From JBFAPK01 sp040676675 (GTDB taxonomy: Bacteria; Actinomycetota; Actinomycetes; Mycobacteriales; Micromonosporaceae), in NCBI RefSeq assembly GCF_040676675.1, contig NZ_JBFAPK010000009.1, positions 124,001-188,000 on the forward strand: 64,000 nucleotides of DNA. Reading direction: 5' to 3'. This document shows positions 25,289 through 35,300 of this stretch, piece after piece. The translations under genes were made by a program, and so were the position numbers. Position 1 is the stretch's first letter; each line of letters begins with the position of its first letter. The notes beneath the pieces are model-generated. The model ran no database searches and was not told the DNA's origin. It was given only the letters and a program-made list of their open reading frames with translations.

Positions 25289-26467
25289 GTGTCACGAACC
25301 GCCCCACCTCCCCGCGCCGAGACCGGCGCCCTCGCCGTACTGCGCGCCCCGCAGGCCGCCCGGGTACTGACCGCCAGCACGCTCGGCCGGATCCCGGCCG
25401 GCACCGCTCCGCTGGCCCTGCTGATCTTCGCTCGCGAGACCATGAGCCTGGCCGCCGCCGGCCTGCTGGTCGGCGCCTACACCGCGGGCGTCGCGATCGG
25501 CCAGCCGATGCTCGCCCGGATCGCCGACCGCCGCCGCCAGCCGCCCGTGATGTGGCTCGGCGTCGCCGCCTCGACCGCCGGCTTCGCGCTCACCGCGGCG
25601 TACCCGCACCTGCCGGTGGTGCTGCTCGCCGCCGCGCTGGCCGGCGCGGGCGCCCCGCCGTTCGAGTCCGGCCTGCGGGTGCTCTGGCGCGACCTGCTGC
25701 CCGAGCGGCAGGTGCACACCGCGTACACGCTGGACACCGCCGCCCAGGAGCTGATCTTCGTGGTGGGGCCGGTGGTGACGCTGGCCGCGGTCGCCGCGGC
25801 CGGACCCTCCGGCGGGCTCTACGCCTCCGCGCTGCTGCAACTGGCCGGCACCGCGTGGTACACCACCGCGCCGGTGGTCCGCCGGTGGCGGGGCGAGACC
25901 GGGGTACGGCACTGGGCCGGGCCGCTGCGCGCCGGCCGACTGCGGATCATCCTGGCCGTACTGCTGCTGGTCGGGGCGGGCGTGGGCAGCGTGGCGGTCG
26001 CCGCGACCGCGTACGCCGAGGCGGCCGGCACCCGCTCCTGGGCCGCCTGGCTGCTCGCGGCCCAGGCCGCCGGGGCGCTCACGGGCGGCCTGCTCTACGT
26101 ACGCTTCGCGGGGCTACGCGCCCGCAACACCCTGCTCGCCGCCACGCTCGCCTTCGCGGCCGGCTACCTGCCGCTGCTGCTCACCCCGCCCGTGCCGGTC
26201 ATGCTGGTGCTGATGGCGGTGAGCGGGCTGGCCCTGCCGCCGCTGCTGACCGTCGCCTTCGTCACCATCGACCGGGTCGCCCCGCGCGGTACCGCCGCCG
26301 AGGCGTTCGCCTGGGCCGCCTCCGCCTTCACGGTCGGCAGCGCGGTCGGCTCCGCGGTCAACGGGGCGCTGCTGGACGGCACCGGCAGCGTCACGGTCGG
26401 GTTCGTCCTCGCGCCGCTCGCGGTCGCCCTGGCCGCCGCCACCGCCCTCGCCCTCCGCCGTCGATGA
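25289..26467 (+). CDS. MFS transporter
   Basis: This 392-residue protein has about twelve predicted membrane helices. The start VLTASTLGRIPAGTAPLALL and the loop MLARIADRRRQPPVMW (an MFS motif A variant) are visible, with FESGLRVLWRDLLPERQVHT in the next cytoplasmic region. The composition is extremely Ala/Leu/Gly rich. The substrate is unknown. The GTG at 25289 has only a weak ribosome site (GGGAGCGATCTCACC). It converges on the RHS gene, with a hairpin between them. Confidence 0.88.
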   Translation: MSRTAPPPRAETGALAVLRAPQAARVLTASTLGRIPAGTAPLALLIFARETMSLAAAGLLVGAYTAGVAIGQPMLARIADRRRQPPVMWLGVAASTAGFALTAAYPHLPVVLLAAALAGAGAPPFESGLRVLWRDLLPERQVHTAYTLDTAAQELIFVVGPVVTLAAVAAAGPSGGLYASALLQLAGTAWYTTAPVVRRWRGETGVRHWAGPLRAGRLRIILAVLLLVGAGVGSVAVAATAYAEAAGTRSWAAWLLAAQAAGALTGGLLYVRFAGLRARNTLLAATLAFAAGYLPLLLTPPVPVMLVLMAVSGLALPPLLTVAFVTIDRVAPRGTAAEAFAWAASAFTVGSAVGSAVNGALLDGTGSVTVGFVLAPLAVALAAATALALRRR

Positions 26468-26474
26468 CGCCCGG

Positions 26475-26513
26475 CGGGCCCCTCGCCAGCTCCCGCGGCT
26501 GACGAGGGGCCCG
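26475..26513. terminator. Bidirectional terminator-like hairpin between MFS and RHS genes
   Basis: Eleven-base arms CGGGCCCCTCG and CGAGGGGCCCG enclose a 17-base interior that itself contains CAGC/GCTG. It sits in the 90-base gap between two convergent genes. Confidence 0.65.
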
Positions 26514-26560
26514 AGGTGCGTCCTCCGGCGACGGTGCCGCCGCCGGAGGTTTGCCCGCGC

Positions 26561-29500
26561 CTACACGGCGCAGGTGCGGCCGTGCTGGTTACAGAACTTC
26601 CCGTCCGGCGTGTAGTAGTTGCCCCGGCTGTCCGGTACGCCGGTGGGCTTCTTCGGCTTCGGCGGCGCGGGCCAGGTACCGCCGGAATTCTTGCCACTCC
26701 CGCCGGCGCCGTAGATCCCACCGCCGTAGAGGTCGAAGAAGCTCGCCTTGCACGGGCAGTACGTTTTCTTGCCGTGCGGGTAGTTGCCCCAGACCGTCAG
26801 GGGCTTGGGCTTCACGCCCTGCGCGTACGGCTGGTTCGGCTGGATCACGGGCGCCGCGTCGGACTGGTAGTTGCAGGTGTCCAGGCCCACGTAGTCGCAC
26901 ATGACGCCGTGGATGGTGCCGGTCACCCCGCCCATCGTGTCCCAGACCTCGCCGGTCTTGCCCAGCAGCGGCTTCTCGAGCCACTGGACGGCGTTCGTCC
27001 CGTTCGCCTCCACCGCGTTCCAGAGCCGGGCGGTGCTGGCGACCTCCCGGCTGGCCAGCTTCCCGGCGAGCTGGGCCGTCCGGACCATCCCCAGGCCGAT
27101 CTTGCCGACGCCGGGAACCGCCCCGAAGATGTCCATGGCGCAGTCGACTCCCGACCCGCCCCCGGTGCAGTTGTGGATCGCGTTGATCGCACCGACGCCG
27201 AAGGAGAGGACGTTCAGCCCCACCACGATCCCGGTGGCGATCGCACCGACCGGGGTGAACATCGAGGCGACCAGTGCGGCCGTACCGATGACCGGCGCGG
27301 CGTACTTGGCGGCCGTCGCCACGGCGTTGCCGACCGTCTTGGCCGCGTTGCCCACCGCCCTGGCCGCGGTGCCGACGGCGTTCTTGACGCCGTTCCAGAG
27401 CTCGCCCCAGAAGAGGCCGGTCGGGTCGGCCTTGGCGATCGGGCTGTTGTTGGCGTACGTGTAGCCGTGCATCTGCTGCGCGTCGGAGAGGTCCATCACC
27501 GGATCGACGGAGATGAACCGGCCGAGCAGCGGGTCGTACTGCCGCGCGCCCAGGTTGGTCAGCCCCGTGGAGGAGTCGATCGTGCCGCCCACGAACCCCC
27601 GCTCCCCCGGGAAGGTCACGGCGGCCCCGCGCGGAGCGCCGAACGGCGCCTGCCGGCGCTGGACGACCCGCTGGGTCGCGCTGTCGACCGAGAGCTGGGC
27701 GGTGCCCTGGTGGTCACTGGCCAGCCAGGTCACCCCCGCGGCGGTCCGCATCGCCACGGTGTTGTCGCCGTGCTGGTAGTACCGGGTGCCGGTGAGCCTG
27801 CCGGCGACCTTGTCCAACCGCAGCTCCTGACCGTCCAGGTAGAGGGTGCTGCCGGTCGGGTCGCGGCGGATGAGGCGGTTGCCGTCGGCGTCGTAGACGT
27901 ACTCGGTGGTCTTGTCGTCGCCCTCGGTCAGCCTGGTCAGTTTCCCCGTCTCGTCCCAGGTCAGCACCGCGTCACCGCTGCTCAGGTCGCGGCGGGTGGT
28001 GTTGCCCGCGGCGTCGTAGCCGTACTCGTCGGTGCGGGTCGCGCCGCCGGGCTCCGTCGTCGTCACCGAGGCGAGCCGGTGCGCGCCGGCGGCCGGGTAG
28101 CCGTAGCGGCGGACGGTGTCACCGGAGAGCGCGTGCCGCGTCTCGGTGAGCCGGTTGCCCACCAGGTCGTACGTGAACGACTGCCAGTACGGGGCGGGGC
28201 CGGCCAGCGCGGCGGCGTCCGGTGCGGTGGCGCAGCCGCCCGCCGGCGTCCACGCCTCGGTCAGCCGTTGCAGGTGGTCGTACCGGAAGCACTGCACGTC
28301 GGCCGGCTGCTCCAGCGGCGTGTTCGCCACCGAGGTGACGTTGCCGGACGGGTCGTAGGCGTAGTGCAGGTCGGCCTGCATCGGCCGGGGCAGTTCGGCG
28401 TCGACGACGGTCCGGTCCAACCGCCGGGTGCTGTCGTCGTAGTAGTACGACTGCCAGACCCGCCTGCCGGCGTCGCCGAGCTGCACCCGGGCCACCTCGC
28501 CGTACCGGGTGAACGCCGTGTCGGTCACGTAGTTCACCGTCGGCCCGCCCGCCGGACCACCGCTGAGCCTGCTCGGGCCGGCCACGTCGTCGTACTCCCG
28601 GCTGACGGTCTCCTCGGGCAGGTCGCCGATCCTCGGGTAGGCGGTGCCGTACGCGGTGCCGTCCGGATTGAACGACTCGTACGTGGTGTAGGTACCGGCG
28701 AGCGTCTGCTCGGACTCGGGGATCGTCACCGCCGACTCGCCGACGTCGTACAGCGCGGTGTAGCTGGCGATCGTCCTGGTGTAGGCGGAGGTGCCGACGT
28801 AGCGGGTGGCGGAGGCGAGCCGCCCCTTGCCCTTGAGCGCCGTGTCGTAGCTCCAGGACGCGAGCACGGTGTTCCCCGACCGCAGGGACGTCTTGCGCCC
28901 CAGGTCGTCGTACCCGTAGGTCAGCGTCGTGTCGCGCGCGTCGGTCTCCGAGACGAGCTGGCCCGCGTCGTCGTACGTCATCGTGGCGACGCCCTTGTCG
29001 ACGTCCTCCACCCGGGTCTGGTTGCCGCGCAGGTCGTACTCGAACCGCCAGGTGTTGCCGGCCGGGTCCGTGATCGAGGCGGGCTGGCCCGCCCTGGTGT
29101 ACGTGTACGTGGTGGCGTCGTAGGCGCCGCTCGGCTGGCCGCCGTGGTATTCGCGCAGTTCGACGGTCTGGCCCCGGGCATCGGTGATGGTGGTGGTGGC
29201 GATGCCGCCCTGCGGGGGCGTGACGTGCACCCGGTCGCCGCCGTACCCGGTGGTGGTGCGCCACTTCTCCTGCCCGCCGGCCTGGAAGATTTCGGCCGTC
29301 TTGCGGCCGGCGCCGTCGTACCGGGTGAGGGTGAGGCCGGGCACCGCGGTGTCGCTGGCCACCCAGAGGTTGTCGTCCACCGGCGCGTCGTTGAAGTACG
29401 GCTGGGTGGCCTTGTAGACCCGCCCCTGCGAGTCGTAGCGGGTGTCGGTCAGCAGCCGGCCCCCGCCGACCGCCGGCTCCTGCTTCTGGCGCAGCCGCTG

Positions 29501-32314
29501 CAGACCGTCGTAGATCTCCTTGCTGGTGGTGTAGTTCCCGTTCGGCCCGACCGAGGTGGTGGTGACCACGTTGGGCGCGTCGTTGCGGATCAGGTACGCG
29601 AACTTCGAGCTGGGGCCGTCCGGGTAGTCGGACCTGAGGCGGTTCGCCAACCAGACCGCGGCGGTACGCCCCAGCGGGTCGTAGCCGGTCTCGGTACGGC
29701 GCTTGTTCTCGTCCACGACCACGGTCTCCTTCGCCCACGCGGGCTCCAGCGTGGTCGTCACCGTGTGCCCGAGCGGGTTGGTCACCACGGTCTGGGTGGC
29801 GGGCCCGCCGGCGGCCGGCGTGTAGGCGGTCCGGGTGACCTTGCCGCGCGCGTCGGTGACGGCGGTGACCCGGCCGTAGGCGTCGTACTCCGTGGCCTCC
29901 CTGCGGACGTAGCTCGGGTCGGCGCCGGCCGGGTGGTCCTTCAGCTGCTCCGTCACGGTCGGGTTGCCGGCCGAGGGGACCTGCCCCGGCGCGTTCCCGT
30001 CGTAGCCGGTCCGCACGTCGCTGATGGCGTCCCGCGGGTAGCTCGCCGTCGCGCCGCAGGCCACCCCGACGGTCTCCTGCCGGTAGGGGAAGTCGAGCAG
30101 CCATCGGTCGGTGTTGCGGGCGAACCAGACCCGGGTGCAGCGGTCGTCCGCGCCGGTCGCGGTGTCGCCCAGGTCGTTGGTCCGGGTGAGCAATCCCCGG
30201 TCGTCGTAGGTCGACTCGGTCCGGGTGGTCCGCCAGCCGCCGCCCGCCAGCGCCGTGTAGGTCTGCTCGGCCCCGGTCCGCACCAGGTACGCCTTGAAGG
30301 CGCCCCGGGTGGCGGTCGGCCCCTGCCAGGTCGGATCGGTGATGGCCTTGCTGACCACCCGATCCGTGTCACCGTCGTAGGTGATGGTCTCCAGCTCACG
30401 GCCCTGCAACCAGTCCTCGTCCGGCCGGGGCGCGCCCTCGGTGGCCGAGACGCTGACACTCCGGGTGCCCGTCGGCAGCCTGTCGCCGTTCATGCCCCGG
30501 TAGAACCGCTGTTCGATCTTGCCGGTCGGCCCGCTGGGGTCGTCGCGCTTGCCGCTCCGGATCACCACCCGGGCGAACCCGCGGAACTCGTCCCAGGTCC
30601 GCTTGTCGTCCTTGGTGAACTCCGAGGTGTCGTAGTGCCAGGCCGCGCCGTCGAGGTACTCGTAGTCGGTGACCTGCTCGGTGTTGACGCCGCTCCGGTC
30701 GGACTGGGTGACCTCCGCGACGACGTACTTGTGGAAGTAGTCGGTCCGCTCGGCGTAGTCCCGCTTGTTCCACCGCACCGGGAAGCAGCGCTTGGTGTTG
30801 GTCTCCGGGTTGGCCGGCATCGAGACGTCGGCGACGCAGTCCGGGTCGGCGTACCTGACCGAGAGGAGCCCGCCGCTCTCCGAGATCACCCCGGTGATCC
30901 GGTACCGGTTCAGCGGCGCCACACCGTCGATCTCGTACACCCGGTTCGGCATCTTGGTGCCCTCGAAGGTGACCGCCGGCAGCGCGACCGACCCGCCGAC
31001 CAGACCGGTGTGGGTGATGCCGTGCAGCCAGAGCGTCGCCTTCTCGGCGTCGCCCGGATCGGGGAACTGCTGATCCAGCGTCCACGCGTCCACGTCCGTG
31101 AAGCCGGCGCCGCGGCGGACCTGCGTGGTGATCTTCGTAAGTCGCTTCGTGGACCAGAACGTCGGCGAGTAACGGTCCTTGCAGGTTGCCGTGTCGCACC
31201 TGTCGTCCCAGGGCACGTCCGGCCAGTTGTCCTTCCGGTCCGGCGTGCAGGTGCTGCCCGGTACGCACCGGTCGGCCACCGCGAACACCACCCGCCCGGT
31301 CGCCGGCTGGCCGTCCCGCAGGCCGTACTCGATGCCGCTCAGCGTGCCGCCGCGGGTGTAGGAGACGGCCGTGTCCTTGAGGTTCAGCCCGTACGAGTTC
31401 GTCTCGGCGTCGTACGTGTAGATCATCGTGTTGCCGTTGCGGTCGACGACCCTGTCCAGGTTCCACCGCCACGCCTGGACGCAGTGCGAGGCGTCGAACG
31501 TCGCCCCGTGACACGGTTCGCCCGTGTCGTCGCCGAAGACCGGCACGGTCCAGGTGGACTTCGCCTCGGGGCGCGAGCCGAAGAAGTACTGGGTGCCGTC
31601 GACCCGGGTCACCTTCCAGTACTCGCCGTCGTTGTCGCCGTTCCCGGCACCGGTGAGCCGCTCGATGCGTGATCCGTCGTCGATTTTGCTCCGCCACCGG
31701 CCGTCGCCGTCGCAACAGATCAGCATCCCGCCGCCACCGTTGTAGGTACCGATCGCGTTGTCGCTGCGCCAGCAGAGGTCGCCGACGCCGGTCGGCGGGG
31801 TGGTACCGCCCGTCGTGTCCTCGGCGCAGGGCAGATAGGTGCGTTCGATGAAGCCGGGCGACAGGTCCCAGCCGTCACCGACCCAGGAGGCCTGGTTGTT
31901 GGTCGCGCTGGTGCGGCCGTCCACCAGCGACGACGAGTAGCTCAGCGACAGCTCGGGATCCAGGCCACCCGGCGACGGCGGTACCCGCAGCGGGTATGAC
32001 CAGGAGAAGTCGCCGGTCTGGCCGGAGACCTCCCAGGTCGCCGACGGGGACAGCGGGGTCGCCTTCGCGGTCCCGCCGCCGTCCGCCGGCGTCTCGTGCG
32101 GCGGCTGGTCGCCGTGCAGCGCGCTGTCGGTCGCCTGGTCCGCCGACCGGGCCGACACGGTCTCCGGCTCCACCGCCGTCGACCCGGTCTCCGGCAGCGG
32201 CACCGACGGGCCGCCCGCCGCGACCGCGACCTCCGGGCGGACCAGCACGGCCGCCATGCTGGCGGCCAGCACGGCCGCCATGACCGCCGCTATCCGCCGA
32301 CGTGTTACTCCCAC
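26561..32314 (-). CDS. RHS/YD-repeat exported giant protein with unrecognised C-terminal domain
   Basis: This 1917-residue protein has an N-terminal signal (AAVMAAVLAASMAAVLVRPE). A region of RHS N-terminal type follows (LSLSYSSSLVDGRTSATNNQ), then many YD repeats of the form Y-D-x-x-G-R/N (for example TRYDGAGRKTAEIF, YGYDDLGRKTSL). The conserved RHS core appears as NLGARQYDPLLGRFISVDP and ends PIAKADPTGL near residue 1634. The variable tail is about 283 residues: hydrophobic helices (VIGTAALVASMFTPVGAIAT), then a Cys-rich end (KKTYCPCKASFF, KFCNQHGRTCAV). RHS cores form cages around C-terminal cargo, often toxins. This tail matches no toxin I recognise, and no immunity gene follows. GTG start, with GGAGAG upstream. 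Confidence 0.9.
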   Translation of the reverse strand: MGVTRRRIAAVMAAVLAASMAAVLVRPEVAVAAGGPSVPLPETGSTAVEPETVSARSADQATDSALHGDQPPHETPADGGGTAKATPLSPSATWEVSGQTGDFSWSYPLRVPPSPGGLDPELSLSYSSSLVDGRTSATNNQASWVGDGWDLSPGFIERTYLPCAEDTTGGTTPPTGVGDLCWRSDNAIGTYNGGGGMLICCDGDGRWRSKIDDGSRIERLTGAGNGDNDGEYWKVTRVDGTQYFFGSRPEAKSTWTVPVFGDDTGEPCHGATFDASHCVQAWRWNLDRVVDRNGNTMIYTYDAETNSYGLNLKDTAVSYTRGGTLSGIEYGLRDGQPATGRVVFAVADRCVPGSTCTPDRKDNWPDVPWDDRCDTATCKDRYSPTFWSTKRLTKITTQVRRGAGFTDVDAWTLDQQFPDPGDAEKATLWLHGITHTGLVGGSVALPAVTFEGTKMPNRVYEIDGVAPLNRYRITGVISESGGLLSVRYADPDCVADVSMPANPETNTKRCFPVRWNKRDYAERTDYFHKYVVAEVTQSDRSGVNTEQVTDYEYLDGAAWHYDTSEFTKDDKRTWDEFRGFARVVIRSGKRDDPSGPTGKIEQRFYRGMNGDRLPTGTRSVSVSATEGAPRPDEDWLQGRELETITYDGDTDRVVSKAITDPTWQGPTATRGAFKAYLVRTGAEQTYTALAGGGWRTTRTESTYDDRGLLTRTNDLGDTATGADDRCTRVWFARNTDRWLLDFPYRQETVGVACGATASYPRDAISDVRTGYDGNAPGQVPSAGNPTVTEQLKDHPAGADPSYVRREATEYDAYGRVTAVTDARGKVTRTAYTPAAGGPATQTVVTNPLGHTVTTTLEPAWAKETVVVDENKRRTETGYDPLGRTAAVWLANRLRSDYPDGPSSKFAYLIRNDAPNVVTTTSVGPNGNYTTSKEIYDGLQRLRQKQEPAVGGGRLLTDTRYDSQGRVYKATQPYFNDAPVDDNLWVASDTAVPGLTLTRYDGAGRKTAEIFQAGGQEKWRTTTGYGGDRVHVTPPQGGIATTTITDARGQTVELREYHGGQPSGAYDATTYTYTRAGQPASITDPAGNTWRFEYDLRGNQTRVEDVDKGVATMTYDDAGQLVSETDARDTTLTYGYDDLGRKTSLRSGNTVLASWSYDTALKGKGRLASATRYVGTSAYTRTIASYTALYDVGESAVTIPESEQTLAGTYTTYESFNPDGTAYGTAYPRIGDLPEETVSREYDDVAGPSRLSGGPAGGPTVNYVTDTAFTRYGEVARVQLGDAGRRVWQSYYYDDSTRRLDRTVVDAELPRPMQADLHYAYDPSGNVTSVANTPLEQPADVQCFRYDHLQRLTEAWTPAGGCATAPDAAALAGPAPYWQSFTYDLVGNRLTETRHALSGDTVRRYGYPAAGAHRLASVTTTEPGGATRTDEYGYDAAGNTTRRDLSSGDAVLTWDETGKLTRLTEGDDKTTEYVYDADGNRLIRRDPTGSTLYLDGQELRLDKVAGRLTGTRYYQHGDNTVAMRTAAGVTWLASDHQGTAQLSVDSATQRVVQRRQAPFGAPRGAAVTFPGERGFVGGTIDSSTGLTNLGARQYDPLLGRFISVDPVMDLSDAQQMHGYTYANNSPIAKADPTGLFWGELWNGVKNAVGTAARAVGNAAKTVGNAVATAAKYAAPVIGTAALVASMFTPVGAIATGIVVGLNVLSFGVGAINAIHNCTGGGSGVDCAMDIFGAVPGVGKIGLGMVRTAQLAGKLASREVASTARLWNAVEANGTNAVQWLEKPLLGKTGEVWDTMGGVTGTIHGVMCDYVGLDTCNYQSDAAPVIQPNQPYAQGVKPKPLTVWGNYPHGKKTYCPCKASFFDLYGGGIYGAGGSGKNSGGTWPAPPKPKKPTGVPDSRGNYYTPDGKFCNQHGRTCAV

Positions 32315-32344
32315 GGGTTCTCTCTCTCCAGCTCGAAGGTGCGG

Positions 32345-35300
32345 TCAGTCGACGGTCGGTACGGCCTCGGGAAAGATCGGCAGGAGGTCGGGGACCTGGG
32401 CGAGCACGTAGCCCAGGCGTGCCTCGACGGTCTGGCCCTCGCAGTCGTCCTCCAGCGACACGAAGTGCTCGTTGCCGAACTGGCAGCGGTAGATCGCCCG
32501 GCTCTCCTGGTCGGTCGGGGCCGCGGACCAGATCTGCCCGGTCACGCCGCGCACCCGCTGGCCCTCGCAGTTCGCCAGCAGCGACGGGAACTCGTCGGTA
32601 CCGGCCAGGCAGCTGAGGAGCTGCTGGGTGCCCGGCTGCTCCACCAGCGAGACCAGTCCGGCGGCCCCCTCCGCGACGTACCCGGGCGGGGTGCCGTCCG
32701 CCACCGACATGTGGTCGGTCGCCTCGTACGAGTAGCGGTAGCGGGTCAGCGGGGCGTACGCGAGCGCGTGGCCGAGCACCATCTCGTTCGTCGCGCCGCC
32801 GCAGTCGGCCCGCCGCGACTCGAAATGGTCGGGGCCGGTGTTGCACCGGTAGACCGGGATGGTCGCCACGTTGGTCGGCGGGGTGGCGTAGACCGAACCG
32901 ATCTCGCCCACCGTCGTTTTTCCCTCGCAGGCGGGGTCGGCGGAGGTGAACCCGTCGGCGCCGGCCTGGCAGGCGTAGAGCGTCCGGGTGTTGTCCCGCT
33001 GGCTGGGCAGGAGCATGCCGAGCGTGGCCTCGAAGTGGTAGCCGTCGCGGATCGGCGCGTCGGTGCTGCCGGTGTAGTGGTCGCCGGCCGCGTTGACGAA
33101 GCTGCCCAACTGCCCGCCGGCCGGCGCGGGCCAGCCCGCCCGGACCGCTGTCCGGTCGTCGGAGACCGCGCCCTGGAAGATCATCAGTTCGTCCACGGCA
33201 CCCGGGAAGTGGTCCGTGAGCGCGCCGTTGAACTTGCCCCGGCCGATCGAGAACGTGCCGGTCGCCGCCCAGAGCGCCACGTTGGCGCGCGAGCCGGCGA
33301 GCTTGCCGTCGACGTAGAGCCGCAGCTGCCGCGCCGCGTAGTCGTACACGCCGGTCAGGTGCGTCCACTCGTTGACCTTGGGCGGGAGCAGCGACGGGAC
33401 GTAGACCAGCTCGGCCGAGTCGGCGTCCTCGGTCGGCCCGCCGAACACCCACCGTTGCAGCGCCGGCCGGTACTGCAGCACGAACCCGCTCATCCGGCTG
33501 CCGTCCTGACCGACCAGCGTGGCGAGCTGGTCGGTGCGGGAGAGCCTGGCCCAGGCCGAGACCGTGAAGCTGTCCCGCATGTCCACGACGGGCTCGCCGA
33601 CCAGCGCCTCGCCGGTGCTGCCGTCGAGCTGCAGGGCGGTGCCGCCGACGCCGACCGGGTACGAGGCGCCACCCGCCACCGCCGCGTCCGGGTGCCGCGA
33701 CGTGTAGTCCCGGCCGGTCCCGTCGTCGAACCGCCACGCGCCCATGACCGGCGTACCGCCGTCGTCGTGGACCCTGCGGACCTCGCCGTCGGAGAGCGCC
33801 CGCGGGTACGCGCGCACGTCGTCGATGCCGCGCGGGAAGAAGGTGGCGTTCGCCCCGTTCCACTTCCCCCGCCCGATCGTGAACGGCCCGGTGGCGTTCC
33901 AGGTCGAGACGCCGACCTGCGCGGCCGAGAGCATGCCGTTGACGTAGAGGCGCAGCTGGCGCAGGGTCGCGTCGTAGACCACCGCGAGGTTGGTCCAGGC
34001 GCCGACCACCGCCGTCTCGGTCGAGCTGAGCACGGTGCCGCTCGCGTTGTCCTGGTCGGTCCGGGGAACCACCACCGACCACCGGTTGTTGCCGGCGTTG
34101 TAGACGACCGCGAACGAGCTGACCCGGACGCCGTCCTGCCCGACCACCGTCATGTTGGTGGTGCCGCCGCCGCGGGTCAGGTACGCCCAGGCGGTCACCG
34201 AGAAGCTGGCGCTCGTGGTGAGGACCGGGCCGGCGGTCTCGGCGTACCCGGAGGTGCCGTCGAGCCAGGCGGCGTTGCCGGAGCGGCCACCGACCCAGCC
34301 GGTACCGCCCCTGAGCGTGGCCGTCCGGCCCCTGCCGCTGGCGTCGGCCACCGTCGTGCCGGCGCCCTCGTCGAACCTCCAGCTGCCGGCGTCGGCCGTC
34401 GGCAGCGTCTCCGCCCCCTGCTGCGCCGGGTACGACCGGTAGAGCCCGTAGACCCGCTCGGAGTCCAGCACGCCGGTGTAGAGGCGGACGTCGTCGATGC
34501 CGCCCGGCCAGTTCCGGTACTGGGTGCTGGCCGTGCCGCCGCCCTTGCCCCGTCCCAGCTGCAGCCCGCCCCCGGCCGACCAGGGGTTGTTGAGGGTACC
34601 GTCGCCGACCCGGGTGCCGTCGACGTAGAGCCAGACCTTCCTGGTCGCCGCGTCGTAGACCCCTGCCAGGTGCACCCAGCGGTCGAGGTCGGCGGGTTCG
34701 GTGGCGACCACGGCCTTGGTCACCGCTGCGTTCGCCGCGTCGGACTCCGGCATCTCGAACATCCAGGAGCCGCGCATGTGCTGGTCGTCGTCGATCACGT
34801 GACCCAGCCGGAACTTGCTGGTGTTCTGGCCGTCCACGGTCACCGCGTTCGTCTTGCAGGCCGAGTACTCGTCCAGGTCACAGTCCTTGCCGGTGAGGTA
34901 GACCCAGGAGGAGACCGTGAAGCTCTGCGCCGTGCTCAGGTCCAGTCCCGAGGTCGAGACCGCGTCGTCCACCCCGTCGAGCCGGACCGCGTTGCCGACC
35001 CGGCCGGGGGCGAAGCCGGCACCGCCGGAGAGGGTGCCGCGCCGGCTGCCGACCGCGTCGGCCGCGTTCGTACCGGTCGACTCGTCCAGCGCCCAGTTGT
35101 GCACCAGCGACAGGTCGCGCCCGGCCATCGCCCGGATCTCGTCGGCGAAGAGCGCCCGGCTGTAGAGCGTCACGTCGTCGATCGCGCCCGGCAGGTAGTC
35201 GATCGGGCCGCCGTTCCACTTGTTGCGACCGATCTGCACCTTCCCGGTGGCGTTGTTCCATGCGCCGGCGTGCGCGGTGCTGGCCGCCAGCACCCCGTTG

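Noticed and set aside
25289..26560. Immunity function for the MFS gene next to the RHS tail
   Set aside because: It is a convergent twelve-helix transporter separated by a terminator; nothing ties it to the RHS protein.
26516..31672. 1718-codon open frame on the plus strand
   Set aside because: Antisense to the RHS gene; no domain, same compositional artefact.
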